In this document: in pieces, positions 34,648 to 47,073 of the stretch
Position numbering within the stretch: position 1 is the first letter of the stretch
Layout: every line of letters begins with the position of its first letter
Assembly (NCBI GenBank): GCA_050084515.1
Contig: CM114272.1
Location: 5,766,001 to 5,830,000 of the forward strand
Origin: Blasia pusilla
Lineage: Eukaryota; Marchantiophyta; Marchantiopsida; Blasiales
Reading direction: 5' to 3'
DNA: 64,000 bases
Notes under the pieces: generated by a model
Seen by the model: the letters and a program-made list of their open reading frames with translations, nothing else
Told to the model about the DNA's origin: nothing
Databases searched by the model: none
Translations under genes and position numbers: made by a program

Positions 34648-37400
34648 ACCCGTGGAAGAAAATCGAAACTAGGAGTCGGGAGGAAAGCTAAGAACATTGA
34701 AACCAGACAGGAAAGCGTATAGAATTGCGATCCACCTTACTGACATACTGCCTATGCACAAACACATGAGATGCCTGATCTGGAACACCAGTTGAGCAGG
34801 GATGAGTTGATTGATGAGGGCCCACGAAATAAGTACGTAAATACCTACTTAGACAGCGGCTTGGTGGATGCAGGATTCTTCAGCATCTAGCAGAGAAGTC
34901 GTGGGGTTGTCTAGGATGAGATCCCTAAACAGTGCGGTCTTGAAGTTGATTTCCACCGTCAGTGGTGAGGATTTTCTTTATCTCATGGTCTAACACTCCT
35001 GCACATCCCACCTACAGGCTAGCGGGCTGGCGAGATAGTCAAATCCTCAATCGATTGCACTTTAGTCCAAGTTTGACTTTACAATTTCCCTGTGGCCACC
35101 GGTCGCCACTCAAACCTTTCTTGTGGCCGGGATCGCTTGTGCGGCTCTTTGAAGAGCGAAATCGGTTCCTAGGCCTTGCAATCAAAACCGTTCAATCGAG
35201 AGAAGTTTTGAACACAACCTCATAATCGTGTGTCAATTTTAAGACTTGGAATTATTCGTCCTCCTGTGGCAAACTTGGGTTCTCAGCTTTATACAATGGC
35301 AGACGTCCGTCGTGGTCGATGCGAGCCCCAACTTTTCCTGGTATTCCAATTTTGATTATCGGTGAGGGGCTGGGGTAGCTGATGACAAGGATCTTTCGAC
35401 TGATGGATGGAGGCAACTGCTGTGATCGAGAGCTCTTTTCGATCTTCTACGTGTGTGCAAAACATACGCGAACGGCGACAAACGACAAACCATTCTGCGA
35501 TTCTGTGATCGCAACGAATCCTGAATCGGAACAACATTGCAATTGCGATTCAACCAGTGGATGATTCTTAGACATCCAGTTCCCCCAAACTTTTCCACCT
35601 GTTGGAAAAAGTGCCATCACCGGTACTCCTCTTAATTTACATCGATCGGGACCGCACAACTGCGGTAATTCAAAACTTCCGAAACAGGGTATTTGCAACC
35701 CTAGCCCTACTGCAACTCTTGGAAATCCGACAGTAGATCCCAATTCTGCGAGCGGATTGATCATGAATTATGAGCAGTGCCTAGCAAGGCCATATGCGTA
35801 GCAAACACACGTCCCCAACTTTCTTAGACTAATACTGATCACAACAACTGCCCTGAAATAACCTCCAATTATTTTCTCACGGTCGATCTCTAGACCCTTC
35901 CATCTACAATAGGCGAGCGAGAAGATCTGTGGATCCTTTTCAAAGCCTTGAAGCCGCTCTGTACAAGGCTCCAAGTGTGCAGGAAGTGAAGTGACTCGAG
36001 CTAGATCCATACATTTGACCGCCTCATATGTATGGATCTGGATGTTAGAAACCTTGATGTATCTTAGAGTCCTGGAACTCGGTAATTTACTTGTGGTCAT
36101 GGCATGGAGTGCAGTGGTTTCCATGTCAAATGTGGATAGATAAGTGTATATCAACATCGCTGGATCCCGTCATCATCCTCAGATTTTAGGATCCAGTTAA
36201 CAAGTAGATGTGTCTTTGCTCCGAACTTGTCTTTGAGAAGGAATGAGATGATGGTCCCGATTAGCGATACCCATTACTTGCAACAACACAAATTACCACG
36301 AAGATCCTTCATTGTCATTGTCATAGGGAACAAGTGGATTCAAGACTCAACAAAAGTTATTTTAAGGAAAATTGTAAGGGTAAAATGCTACAATGGGCTA
36401 CCCAATCGACCTTTATCCAAAAAAAAAAATCCATTTCATTATAAAAACATGCAAGATTAAAAAAATTATTAACTAAATAGAATTCCGCACGCTTAAAAGA
36501 GAAGATGAAGTCGAGTGCATAATGATAAAAGATCTAGAAGATCTAAAGAGAACCAAATGGAATAATAATAGAATTTGAAGGAAGCCTTTTGTAATACCTT
36601 CCCTATTTCATTTTTCTTTTATTTCGTCAACTCCCATCCCATCACTTCCTACTCATCATTTTCTTCTTTTTCTTTCCTTTCCTCAAATATTTTTAAAAAA
36701 GTCTTTTAAATAAATTTTTTTCCTAATCTCTCCTTTATTAAAAATTCTTTTCCTTCTTCTTCTAGTCTAGTTTCCTTTCTTATTGAAAATAAAACTCTTT
36801 AGAAATCCATGATAATAGGATATGGGGAGAAAGAGAAAGGGACCAACTTTTCAATAATAGAGGATTTCATGAGCATTTTCATTTAAAATTTTCAATAAGA
36901 GAGGAAAAAAGATAGAATAATGATTTTTTTAAATGAGTGGGCATATGAGATTGTTGGAGAGAAACCAACCTCCCTTCGATTCTCTTTGAAGAATCTTATG
37001 TTCCTTCAGAAAATGAAGGGATGGAAAGTACATAAGAAGATAGTCTATCTCCATCCTCCTATTTCCACATACCATGGAGATATATAATAGGTGAGGGTTG
37101 AAAATGAAACTTCAAGGAAGAGGTTAGGTACAAACCCTCTTGATTCCCTCAAAGAGGAAAGAGAATGAGAATGAGATAAAAGGGAAAGAAGGTAAATTGA
37201 GGGACCTCATTTCAATGGAGAAATGAGGAACAAATGATAAATCCTTCTTTGGAAATTTCAAACCAATTGTACCCTTTGAGAAAAAATTTAAGATCTGATT
37301 TCTATTCCAAACATTTCCTTGCCATAAATGCTTCTCTCAAAAGTTTCTCAATTTCATACTTAAGGATCTTTTTTCACCATTCTTCATCTCCATCCATCTA
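34648..37400. other. Upstream region of the receptor kinase and AT-rich spacer
   Basis: 34648-35300 should contain the kinase promoter; no clear TATA box can be fixed. Frames between 35289 and 36157 have no recognisable domain. From about 36440 the sequence becomes very AT-rich with pyrimidine runs on the + strand (36600-36780) and no coding signal. Part of 36.4-37.4 kb may be the unreadable end of the copia element to the right. Confidence 0.4.
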
Positions 37401-40400
37401 GCTAACATACTACCAATTCCCATGCATCAAATCACTAGTTGGAAGAAAGAACATGATTTTCTTATAAAGTGTTAATTTTCTTAATACCAACATCACTAGA
37501 GCAAGTTGAATGGTTATCATGCTCGCCATAAGAGCAAAAGTCTCATAATAATGAAAACCTTCCATCTTTGAGCAGCCTTGTGCAACCAACCTTGCTTTTT
37601 AGTTTATCCAACGTACTCTCTAATTTATACATGGTCTTGTACACCCACTTGGTGCGAATTATCTTCTTGTCATTTGGATTCTCAACCAAAGTCTAAGTTT
37701 GATCTCTTTGAATAGCGTTGATCTCCATCTAAATGGCCTCTTTCCACTAAGAATTAGCAAGAGCCTCATCCAAGCATGCTCGTTCTTCCACCTTTAGGAC
37801 CCGTATCATTAAGGTTATATTGATGAGATGTACGGAAGCTCTATTGTGCTCCTCTATTCTTTTGGATTTTCTGTGTTAATAGGCATATATTATTTGAATA
37901 CTATAGATAAGAATTCTCATTCTCAATCAGTGCAAAGCTTTTGTACCTTCTTTCATGTCTCGTTTTCAGTCTCATTCTCAACCAACTTGTGCCATACTTT
38001 AAATTTTCCAAAAGCACTTACCTTATCCCAAAGGAAATACACCAACGTCTTTCTACTCTAATCCTCGACAACTAAAAGAAAATGGGGAGAATCACATGAT
38101 ACCATAATTCATATTTTACCACATAGGTCAGGATATATGAGCTTTATAAGAGCCTTTGCTCTATTGCTTGTCAATAACTCTTGTGGAATGCTTATCAATC
38201 TTGCTTGCCCATCATACGAGCCTCACGTGTACTGACATTCCTAAAATTATGGGTAAATCAGCAATCATGTCAAATTTATGCTTCTAAATAAGTAGGGGGA
38301 AGATTATATGATCAAATTTTTCATGCCATAACTTAGTGGTACCAAGATCTATATCTAGACTTTTTTTGAAAGCATTCAACTCGTAAAGATTTCCACATTA
38401 GATACCTCAATCCACTACTTTCCCATTTGTATCCTCAAAAACTCCTCCAAATTTCTTGAAGCAAACCTATGAATTACAATCACATAATACTGCAAAATTA
38501 AATTTCGTTTCAAATTTGGTACATATAGTAGATCAAGTAATTTCTTTTCATCTCCTTTTTGTGAGACTAGAGAAATGACCCCTTTCCCTTCTATTAGGCA
38601 CTTTGCATTATTCCCAAGAGAAGCAAAAATGGCTCTTGCAAAAGCTCTAAGGAGCTATACTAATCCTTATGATTGGTCATATGCCTAAATACTCCACTAT
38701 CGACCATCAATGCATCTTCTGCTTTGACTGAAGTTAGTAGAATGTTTTTCTTATGTGGATAACTCTTTGATTGCAACCCAAGCATTTACCTCATGTTCTT
38801 CTAGTTGTATATAATTTCAGACTTCTTCCCAAGTCTTGGCACTAATTCTTCTCATCTTGACTCTTCTTTCTACAATCATTGATAATAATAGAAGCATTTG
38901 AAATTTTCTTTGGAAATTTCTTCTAGACATTTAAATTATGATCTTTATTTGTTCTTCTCTCTATGTTGGGACTAAATGCGGTATGTCATAACCATACGGA
39001 TTATGTGGTAGAGTATACTGTGCTAGTAGAGGCCATACCTTATGTAGGACCGTAGTGGCTAGGTAGAGATGCGATTTCATACATAGGGTTGAGGGTTACT
39101 CAATTGAGGGTGACTTTTCCAGTAGGGCCCGCTCTTAGGTTGGAGGATATAAGGTGGAGTGCACTCAAAGAACAGTTAGTTCTTTGAGTTGAACCTGTTG
39201 CCTTGAGAGTTAGCCTTGGTAGTGATTAGAGCTCTTGGCTATGGTGTTTCCCGCAAGCTTTGACCTAGATTCTCCCATCGTGGAGTGGGTTTGGCTCGAT
39301 TGTATGTGATTCTATACATGTTTTATGACAGTAGGTCTTTCATGGATTTCAAGTTGTGGTACACTTGTGTTTGTGGATACTCTCGTCTATGTTATGTATG
39401 TATGTGAGTATGGTATGTCAACGATGTATGTTGTATGACGATGTGGATTCGCACGACACGTATCATTTCTCACTCTAGCTTTGAAGCGCATTTCCTTTCC
39501 TTCCAATATTATACTAAATTGTCCAAAATTCAATGGTATGGATCTTAATTGAGGATTCAATGTTGTGACTAAACTATCATATTTTGGAGGCAACATCCTT
39601 ATGTAATATAATGCCAAAAATTTTCTTAAGTTCAAACTTTCTACCAATGCCATCTAATCTTGAAGATTCTTAATCCTAGTCAAGAATTTCTCTACCTTTT
39701 CTCCTTATGAAAATTCCTTGAACGTATGTTGATCCTCTAGATTTCTGAATCTAAGTCTCATTCTTGGTTTTGTACTTATTTCTTAGAGTGTTCTACTCGT
39801 CAAAAAAATTGTGTATGTTTAATGAGAGTCATGAGAGAATGAGTTATATTTATGACCATCATATGTAGAGTACCGTTATTTTTGCATTTCCACACAACCA
39901 ATACAACAAGATTAATATTATCAAACAAAAATAAGCGTGTAAACTTAGAACAGCTTGTGGATTCGAATTGACCCTTATGGTTGTCTTCCAAATCTCATTT
40001 TGAATTTCTACAATGTATACTTATACCCATCTAGCTTCCCTTCACCCAACATAAGAGGGTAAACATGAACTAACAAAGAAATAGTCATCTTTCAGAATTT
40101 GTGCAAACACAATAGATCATCAAATAAAAATTCATGCAAAATCTATTGCTTTGATATCATATGAGAATACAAAATGTGACTAGATCACTGAACTATATTA
40201 CAAATCTTGAAGATACAAAGTGCCCTAGCCTGTCTGCGTACTTATAGTAGAGCTTCAATGGAACTTCGATACGGATTAACTCGACATGTAAGAATATGCT
40301 ATCAATGTGGCTCCCCAACTATTTGACTACTCGAAAAATTGCAATTGGGGGTTTTGATCTATTTTCTTCATTTTTATGAATATAAAAAATATGCCTCTAT

Positions 40401-40450
40401 ATTGTATTTATGGGATCTTAAGAGCCAATTCTAAATTATTCAAGACTTAA
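37400..40450 (-). mobile_element. Decayed Ty1/copia retrotransposon
   Basis: Read right to left on the minus strand. A degenerate primer-binding site TGATATCAAAGC (40159-40148) adjoins an LTR whose inner edge is TGAGAATAC at 40162. Gag is visible at 39650-39473 (MLPPKYDSLVTTLNP...ILEGKEMRFKAR). Then come the protease motif VDSGVFRHM near 38701-38675, EKKLLDLLYVPNLKRNL near 38545-38495, GAG-pre/integrase remnants (KLWHEKFDHI; LIYPDLCGKI near 38140; YFLWDKVSAFGKFKVWHKLVE near 38045-37980), and reverse-transcriptase start remnants (IIRTKWVYKTMYK near 37650; HYYETFALMASMITIQ near 37540-37500). Many stops and frameshifts are present. The RNase H part and the other LTR are not recognisable. The outer edge of the right LTR (40450) is an estimate. 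Confidence 0.85.
38964..39472. mobile_element. Solo LTR inserted in the copia gag region
   Basis: A 509-bp block begins TGTTGGGACT and ends TTTCTCA (TG...CA). It is flanked by a perfect 5-bp direct repeat CTCTA (38959-38963 and 39473-39477). Removing the block plus one CTCTA restores the gag reading frame of the surrounding copia element (...FKARERR...). It contains no coding sequence. These are the marks of an LTR left after LTR-LTR recombination, younger than the copia element that hosts it. Orientation cannot be assigned. Confidence 0.85.
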
Positions 40451-40716
40451 TATGGTTCAAAATGACGTTTGCTTTGTATGGCTATTAGAAACATAATTAA
40501 AAATTCATTTTCAATTTTTGATTTGTTTCTAAAAAAAAATAAGAGGTCTTTTCCATGGTAAAGTCAAAAAGGAGATGAGAACTAAACCTCTCCTTTTTCT
40601 AATATCATCATTGTGAACTTCCATTTGTCCAAGAAAAAAGTTTATCTTAATTTTCCAGAGGTAGCTCCATTTGCAATTCAAGTAGTACCAAAATCTGTTC
40701 ATGAACACATCTGTCA

Positions 40717-41115
40717 CAAAGATTGCACGAAAACGGAAAAGTCCATTTATGGGATAGACATGCCAATGGGTCCGCCGCCCGCCCACACCCCAGCCCACTA
40801 TTGGGCCTATTGAGCTTGTAACGAAAATCAGGCTCCTCTAGGCCGTGCCCATTTTGTAGCTTGCATAAGACCCACGCGCAGACGGTAAAGTAGGCAGGTC
40901 TTATGCGGGATTAGGCCCACGGCGAAGCCCGCATAAGACCTAGTGGGCCTCTTGCGGGATACAAAATGGGTGCAAGCTAGACGAGCCCAGATCTATGTCA
41001 TGGGCCAAGAGGCAGGCTTGAATATATATTGCATCTACCCGAGCCCACACGGACATGTCTGCCATAGGGACGAACATAAGTCCGCCAACATGGACATGTT
41101 CATGTACACAGACTT
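40717..41115 (+). mobile_element. hAT-like element, long form, decayed ends
   Basis: Starts CAAAGATTGCACGAAAACGG (compare CATGGTTGCACGGAAACGG at 50032) and ends with GGACATGTTCATGTACACAGA. The interior holds GC-rich repeats of AGCCCGC/GGCCC type plus a fold-back: GGTCTTATGCGGG at about 40900 faces CCCGCATAAGACC at about 40928. Termini are eroded and no target duplication is seen. Confidence 0.6.
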
Positions 41116-41369
41116 TATCAGAGTGGAACTTTTTCTGTCACAATTGACATCCATTGAATATTCATTAAAGGAGTTAAAATATTTTAATTGAATGTCTTAG
41201 ATTAGGAACTCAAGTTCCTGGATCATTATTAAGTCATACACATCCAAGCCCATCATTTCATTTATGAAAGAGACGTATAATTTCAAAACGTCTCTACTAG
41301 ATTATCCAATAGAACCAATCGAGTTACTTCAAGATCTTACTTTACATAAACAATTTCAAGTGAAGAAAA

Positions 41370-42215
41370 ATAGTGAGGGAGTGATCAATATTTGGGGAAA
41401 TCACTTATCAAGCGTAGATGATTAGAGAGAAGAATTATAATTCTTGAAGTTTGTTCTAATGGGAAAGATGTGGTCCTCACCGTACATGGGTCTTAATCAC
41501 ATTCATAAGGAAAAGGAGAATATTTCCTTGGAGGAGAATTGTAGGGCTACTTTAGATGAACACCAAAAAGTGATTGACGAGGGAAAATTTAATTACGATC
41601 TTGAGGATATTTCTTGGTGGGAGAGTTTTTTATGATCAAGAAAAGAGAATTGTTAACCACTTATAACTTAGAATCAAAAGTTTGGGAATGGAAAAATCCA
41701 CAAGAGAAAGGAATCCAACTCTTTTTTTATCCAAAATTGGTGAGCTTGTGGCTCAAATACAAGAAAAAAATTCTTGGACACTCTAAAAAATGAGTGAGTG
41801 ATTGATATGTGGGGAAATTACTTTTCGCTTGTAGATGATTGGAGAGAGGAATTAGAATTCTTGAAGTTCGTTCCAATTGGAACGATGTGATCCTTATCGT
41901 CATGGATCTTAATCAAATGTTTGAGGAAAAAGAGAATATTTATGTAGAGGAGAATCGCAAGGCTACTCTACGTGAACACCAAGAAGCGATCGACTAGGAA
42001 AAATGTAATTATGATCTTGAGGATAATTTTTGGTACAAGAGAATTTTTGATGATCATGAAGATATAATTGCCATCTATTTACAACCTAGAAATATAATCA
42101 AAAGTTTGGCAATGGATAATCCACAAGAGAAAGGAATCCAACTCTTCTTGTATCTAGAAATTATGAGCTTGTGGTGGAAATACAAGCAAAAAATTTTGGA
42201 AACATTTTTCCCATG
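41370..42215 (+). repeat. ~420-bp tandem duplication of an unrecognised, formerly coding sequence
   Basis: GTAGATGATT at 41414 and 41831, and CCACAAGAGAAAGGAATCC at 41699 and 42121, define an offset of 417-422. Both copies can be read in pieces as similar peptides: ATLDEHQKVIDEGKFNYDLED in the first, ATLREHQEAID and CNYDLEDNFWY in the second, followed by NPQEKGIQLFLY...KYK. This suggests descent from a coding region. I recognise no domain; every frame is broken. A retroelement gag is a guess only. Confidence 0.7.
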
Positions 42216-43149
42216 GACCTTGGCCCAAGATGATAATTCCAGAGTGACCGTAAAGGGAATTTTAGTGACATCAAGATCAATACAATGATTATCGGAGTCA
42301 TAGACAATGATCCCTAAGGGCATCCGTTTGGGCTTCCTAAAATCACAAAGATCATTAACAAGGACCACATTCAAATTTCAAGGAAGATAGGAATTTTTTG
42401 GTTTAAGACTTATTCCAAGAAACCTTTAAATGGTCATTATTTTCCATAGTCAAGAGTTAAAGGAAATAAAATAACAAATTGAGATACATTAGACATCAAG
42501 GAGACAGAAGTCTTTGCCTACAATTTTTCCTTGACAAAAATCACACCATAAAGGTTGCAACATCCAAATGGATAGAAGCATCATTTGCCAAGATCAAAGG
42601 TCAATAAACTTTATGATTCTATGTAATTATTCCCAAAAAAAAACTGGCTAAATTTATTTTTATGGATTCATTTGAGAAAAATATGTGAACTTTGACAAAC
42701 ATAATTATGTCGTTCATAAGGTAGGTTTATGATCTTGAAAACTTCTTGATCGGATTTCAATATTTATTTCATTTTGTCTTTGGTTTCCTGTTTGAGACAA
42801 TGTAATCTCATGCTCGTGATCTTTTATAGGATTCTTATGGTTTTCGGAAGAACTACAAGATTAGGAATCGGGATCATTGGGATTCATGGTCTTGATCATC
42901 CAACAAGTGAAGCAATTCTTAGTTGAAGGAAAGCTGTATATCATAAAATTTATATATGATGTATCTATAAGAGGAGACATTCATGGGGATTCATGATCCC
43001 AATCACATGAAAGGCAAGAAGTAAGATTGAGTATGTAGAAATCAAGATAATCTCAAAATCTATATTTACATTGGAAAAACTGTTACAGTCAAGTGTTTAC
43101 AAGATGAGGTGAAGTTGAGAAACTCTTGTCTAATCTAAAAGCCCAAGAT
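42216..43149. other. AT-rich spacer
   Basis: No recognisable coding sequence or element boundary. Confidence 0.4.
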
Positions 43150-44231
43150 ATTATCCATATAAGCCTCTTCTTGAGGCTCATCTTGCACATCTTCACCCAC
43201 TTCAATTTCCTCAACATCCTCTTTGTCAAAACTTGCCTTTGTTTGAGCAAACTTAGCCTCTTCTTTTTCCAAACGTAGAGGCATGATTTCTTAACTCGCT
43301 AGACCACCAATTATGGTGGTAGTCTCCTTGCCTATCACTAGTTCATTGGGCATGGTAATAACATGTTGATCGATGAAATCAATTTTCTTTCTATTCAATT
43401 TGATAGCTATTGCATTCCTAAAATAGTACAAAGATGCAGCTAAAGGAAAACTCAAGCCATCATATAGACCAAGACCCCAATTTTTACCATAGGAAAAATG
43501 TTTCACAACCCATGACAAGAGCTTCAACGGATTTTGATAGGGATAGAAAATGGTATCATCCATGTATGTACATTTCTTTGTTACACAAGCCGAGATAATT
43601 GTGTTAGATATATTCTTAATCAACTCAAAATTATAAAATTATACGACATGCTTTCTAGAGTGGTAGAAGTACCGAGTGGAAAGTTACTGATTGTCTTACA
43701 AAAATATATGTAGAAATTGAAATTGTTTCATCCTTCAAAAGAGGGATGAAGGGTTCCAATTTGACACTCTTCATCTCCTTTGAAAATGCTCTTTGCAAAT
43801 GTTGCTAAGCTTGGAAGATTAGCAATCTTCACAAAAAAATCTGGTATCTTCATGAAAGACTTCACCTTCTCTACATCCAAACACATCCTCTAATTCACCA
43901 CTCGTTGAAGAAGCTTAATAATAACCTTCTCCTCCTTGATTCCTTGAATCCCTCTCCAATCTTTCAGCTTCATCTCCTTTGCGAGTTTAATCAACTTTTC
44001 TCACACCTTTCCTCCCTTTGTGGTCTTCTTGCCCTTATCCTTGATAGGCATTTCAGTTGCATGTTTTTGACCCACGAGTTTACACTTTCTATGTAAATAA
44101 AAAAATTTCTTAGAATTCCTAAATTTGGCCACTTCAGAATGTGAGTTGGAATAGAGCATAGTACTTCTAAGTACTCTTTCTGTCTCGAGGGATCGCATCC
44201 AGAAGTCAACATTCCAATCCACATTCATCAC
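43150..44231 (-). pseudogene. Unrecognised decayed coding region
   Basis: Minus-strand pieces can be followed for about 1 kb. They include FMKIPDFFVKIANLPSLATF and a following IGTLHPSFEG near 43860-43750. A 110-codon frame (43623-43294) includes YPYQNPLKLLSWVVKHFSYG. After an in-frame TAA an acidic tail continues (EEAKFAQTKASFDKEDVEEI, then VGEDVQDEPQEEAYMDNILG). Amino-acid composition and continuity look like a real protein broken by stops and frameshifts. I do not recognise the family; it may be a transposon gag-like protein given the setting. Confidence 0.45.
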
Positions 44232-46037
44232 AAAGCTTAGGGGACTTGACCTCTCTCCTTCTATAGGAATAATTGATGACGAGTTCTTATTCTTTCCATG
44301 ATTTTCATGTTTTTCCTATACTCCTAGTTGATATTGTGCTCTCAAACCAATATCTTGATTGCCTTCTCTATTAGACTCACACCAATGAGAATTTTCTCAA
44401 AGTCCAATTTATACCCAAGACTCATATCTAGAGAATTCTATCTACGCTTACACATGAAAGCAATCCCTTTCCGACCTTGCATCGTGATTTCCCCCAACAA
44501 TATTATAAGTATACATATCAGATTCTGCGAGTGTGAAATCCCATTGTTCCTTCATTGGGGATTGAGTGGGATTCATCAAAACACAAAAAGGAACATTAAG
44601 AATATAAGGATTCTCTAGCATGAGACTCTTTAAGTTCTCTGGATGGAATTGGTTGATTTTTCAATTCACACAGCTCGATTTTCTCATCATCTTCTAGAAA
44701 AAATTGAAGTGGTCGACACTCAACATAATAGAGTTCATATGGCATCAATTTTCTTTGAAGAGATTCGAAACCACTGCATGGATCTCAAATTTTGTCTTCC
44801 CCCTTTGCCGCATTGGTTACATGCATCTCCTCATCCACCTTGCTTGTTGGAGTGAGAAATATTGACAAACTAGGAGTTATAGAAGGCATGCTTCTCATGG
44901 AAGATTGTGGAGTACTCTTCTATGATGTCTTCTACTTCTTTGAAGCTTCTTTGAAGGTTCAATTTTAGAAGCTCTTCTAAGGGATTTGATATTCAAGGTT
45001 TCTTAAAGATTACCTTCAAATTGAAACCCTCCGATACCTTACTTGTCAATTTTTTTTACCTCTCCAGAGCTTCGGAAAAGTCAATCTCGATAGGTTGCAA
45101 GTCCTAAGTTCCCTTCCAATTGAAGTTATCAGAACTAAGCATATAGTTGGTACTCCCTCTTATTGTGTCAAGTACCAAAAAGGCAAAAGACTTAAGTTGA
45201 TGGAGATATCTTTCTTATGTGTTTATTCTACCAATCCAAAGTCGATGACAATGTCAGGTTCCTCCCTTGCCTTCTTGTTTTCTACCTTGATGAAGGGGAA
45301 CTTTGCATAATCCCTATAGTTTGCGGTGTCCCACAAGCAAAGTATTGGGTGAGAATATCTTACGCAATAATCAGATCAACCTCATCCCACAATTTTATGA
45401 TGGCCTTTTCAATTTTTTGGGAGTAAGTAGTAGACAAAAAAATACACGGGATTTAAAACTTTTTCATAAATTCTCATGATCTCAATCATTTTCCCGATGA
45501 ATTTCTAACAAAGCCAAACATGAATCAAGTCCTTATGATCCTAATCATTGGATTTAACTCTTTTTTATATTGTTCACCTGATCCAAATATATGGATGTAC
45601 CTAAAAAATGCATATTTCAAAAAATTCTCTCATTTCATGAATGGATGACATGACCTTTTGTAAGAACTTGTTCAAAATTACTGATTTTAATCACTTGCGT
45701 GTTAGTGATCGGAATCAAGGATGGGATCTTTTGGGAAATGATCGGGTTCATGAAGTTCAAACACAATTGCTTTAGTCTTCTTTCTCTATTGACATTTCTA
45801 CAAGGAGGTGATTGGGATCATTGAGATCAATAAGAAGAGTACAATTTCAGACACACATACCACACAAATTTCGAGGAGCAAATGATCAAGATCATTGATA
45901 CCCATAACCAAGATAATGTATGAAGCAAAACTAATTTCAACTCTACTAATTTCCAAAAGGAAGTGATTGAGATAATCAAAATTCACTCCATGTTCTAATA
46001 TTTCTTTCAAATTTAGAAAATAATTATAGTCCGTGCA
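44232..46037. other. AT-rich region with scattered short frames
   Basis: Frames at 44328-44615, 44643-44852 and 45095-45307 (+) have no recognisable domain and no consistent continuation. No element ends are visible. Confidence 0.35.
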
Positions 46038-46045
46038 ATAATAAG

Positions 46046-46691
46046 CATGGTTGCACAAAAACAGACAAGTCCTTTCTTAAGACACACATGGACAAACAAG
46101 TTTGGATATGTCCACGGACATGGGTTCCAAGAGGTGGCCCACACTTTTAGTCCATGATGGAAGCAAGGTTGCATGTGGACAAAGTTTGTGTCCGTGGACA
46201 TGTCCATGTTCGTGGACTTATGTCCGTCCTATGGAAGAACTTATCCGTATGGGCCCCACCTTTCCATTCTTTCTCATTCCCCTTACTTGCCTCCTTGTTC
46301 CATACTCCCCCATTTCTTCCTCCCTCATTGCTTCTCTCATCCTTGCCTTGCCTTCCATCATGGACTAAAAGTATGGGTCCCACCTCTTGGAACCCATGTC
46401 TGTGGACATGTGCAAACTTCTCCGTCCATGTCCGTCCTAAGGAAGGACTTGTCTGTTTTTGTGCAACCATGGATGGAAGGCAAGGCAAGGATGAGTAAGG
46501 AGCAATGAGGGAGGAGGGAGTGGAGGTGGAGGCAGGAAGAAATGGGGGAGTATGGAACACAAAGGCAAGTAAGGGGAATGACAAAGAAGGGAAAGTTGGG
46601 GCCCATACGGACAAGTCCTTCCATAGGACGGACATAATTTCACGGACATGGAAATATCCACAAACACGGACTTTGTCCACATGCAACCTTG
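46046..46691 (+). mobile_element. hAT-like non-autonomous element (outer copy)
   Basis: Terminal inverted repeats CATGGTTGCA (46046-46055) and TGCAACCTTG (46682-46691). Flanking 8-bp direct repeats ATAATAAG (46038-46045) and ATTATAAG (46692-46699) differ at one position. The interior has many GGACA/TGTCC subterminal motifs and a G/A-rich middle, with no coding capacity. It is split by the inner copy at 46164-46471; without the inner copy and the duplicated 8 bp it is 330 bp. 8-bp duplications and a CARRG-like terminus are typical of the hAT superfamily (family knowledge). Confidence 0.88.
46164..46471 (-). mobile_element. hAT-like non-autonomous element inserted in another copy
   Basis: A 308-bp element in reverse orientation, with termini CAAGGTTGCA and TGCAACCATG. 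It is flanked by a perfect 8-bp target duplication GATGGAAG (46156-46163 and 46472-46479). The target is the GATGGAAGGCAAGG segment of an older copy of the same family. Frames read across this cluster are not genes. Confidence 0.92.
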
Positions 46692-46711
46692 ATTATAAGT
46701 GATGAGATCAT

Positions 46712-47073
46712 TAAGATTGCACATAAATGGGCTTGTCTATCCAGAGGATACATATGCTAAACGGATCCTCCACTCGGGTGTTTTGGTACTCCAATCGTCC
46801 ACACAAGCTGAGGATGAGGGAATAGGTGCATCCAACGATCGAACAGGAATGCGAGCTACAAGCCCTTGTCAGGCCTATGGGAGTGCTAAGCGGCGAGACG
46901 GGCTCGGTGCGGGCTATAGAACAAGTGATAGGTCATAAGACTAGATGTGGGTTGGTTGAGCCTGGGGCACCATATCTTGCGGGTTGTGGGAACTCGGGCC
47001 TACATAAACATGTCAGTCCCTAGGACAAACATAAGTCTACAGACGTAGAATTTATCTATGTGTTACCTTGGGA
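46712..47073 (+). mobile_element. hAT-like element, long form, diverged
   Basis: Begins near TAAGATTGCACATAAATGGG and ends near GTGTTACCTTG, with CATGTCAGTCCCTAGGAC and ACATAAGTCTACAGACGTAG at the right as in other copies. The interior shares CACTCGGGTGTTTTGG with the copy near 49.7 kb (CTACTCGGGTTTTTTGG). Ends are degenerate, so boundaries are approximate. Confidence 0.55.

Noticed and set aside
46147-46686. 179-codon minus-strand frame and several overlapping frames in the 46-kb cluster
   Set aside because: They read through nested hAT-like elements; the peptides are translations of subterminal repeats and Pro/Ser-rich filler.
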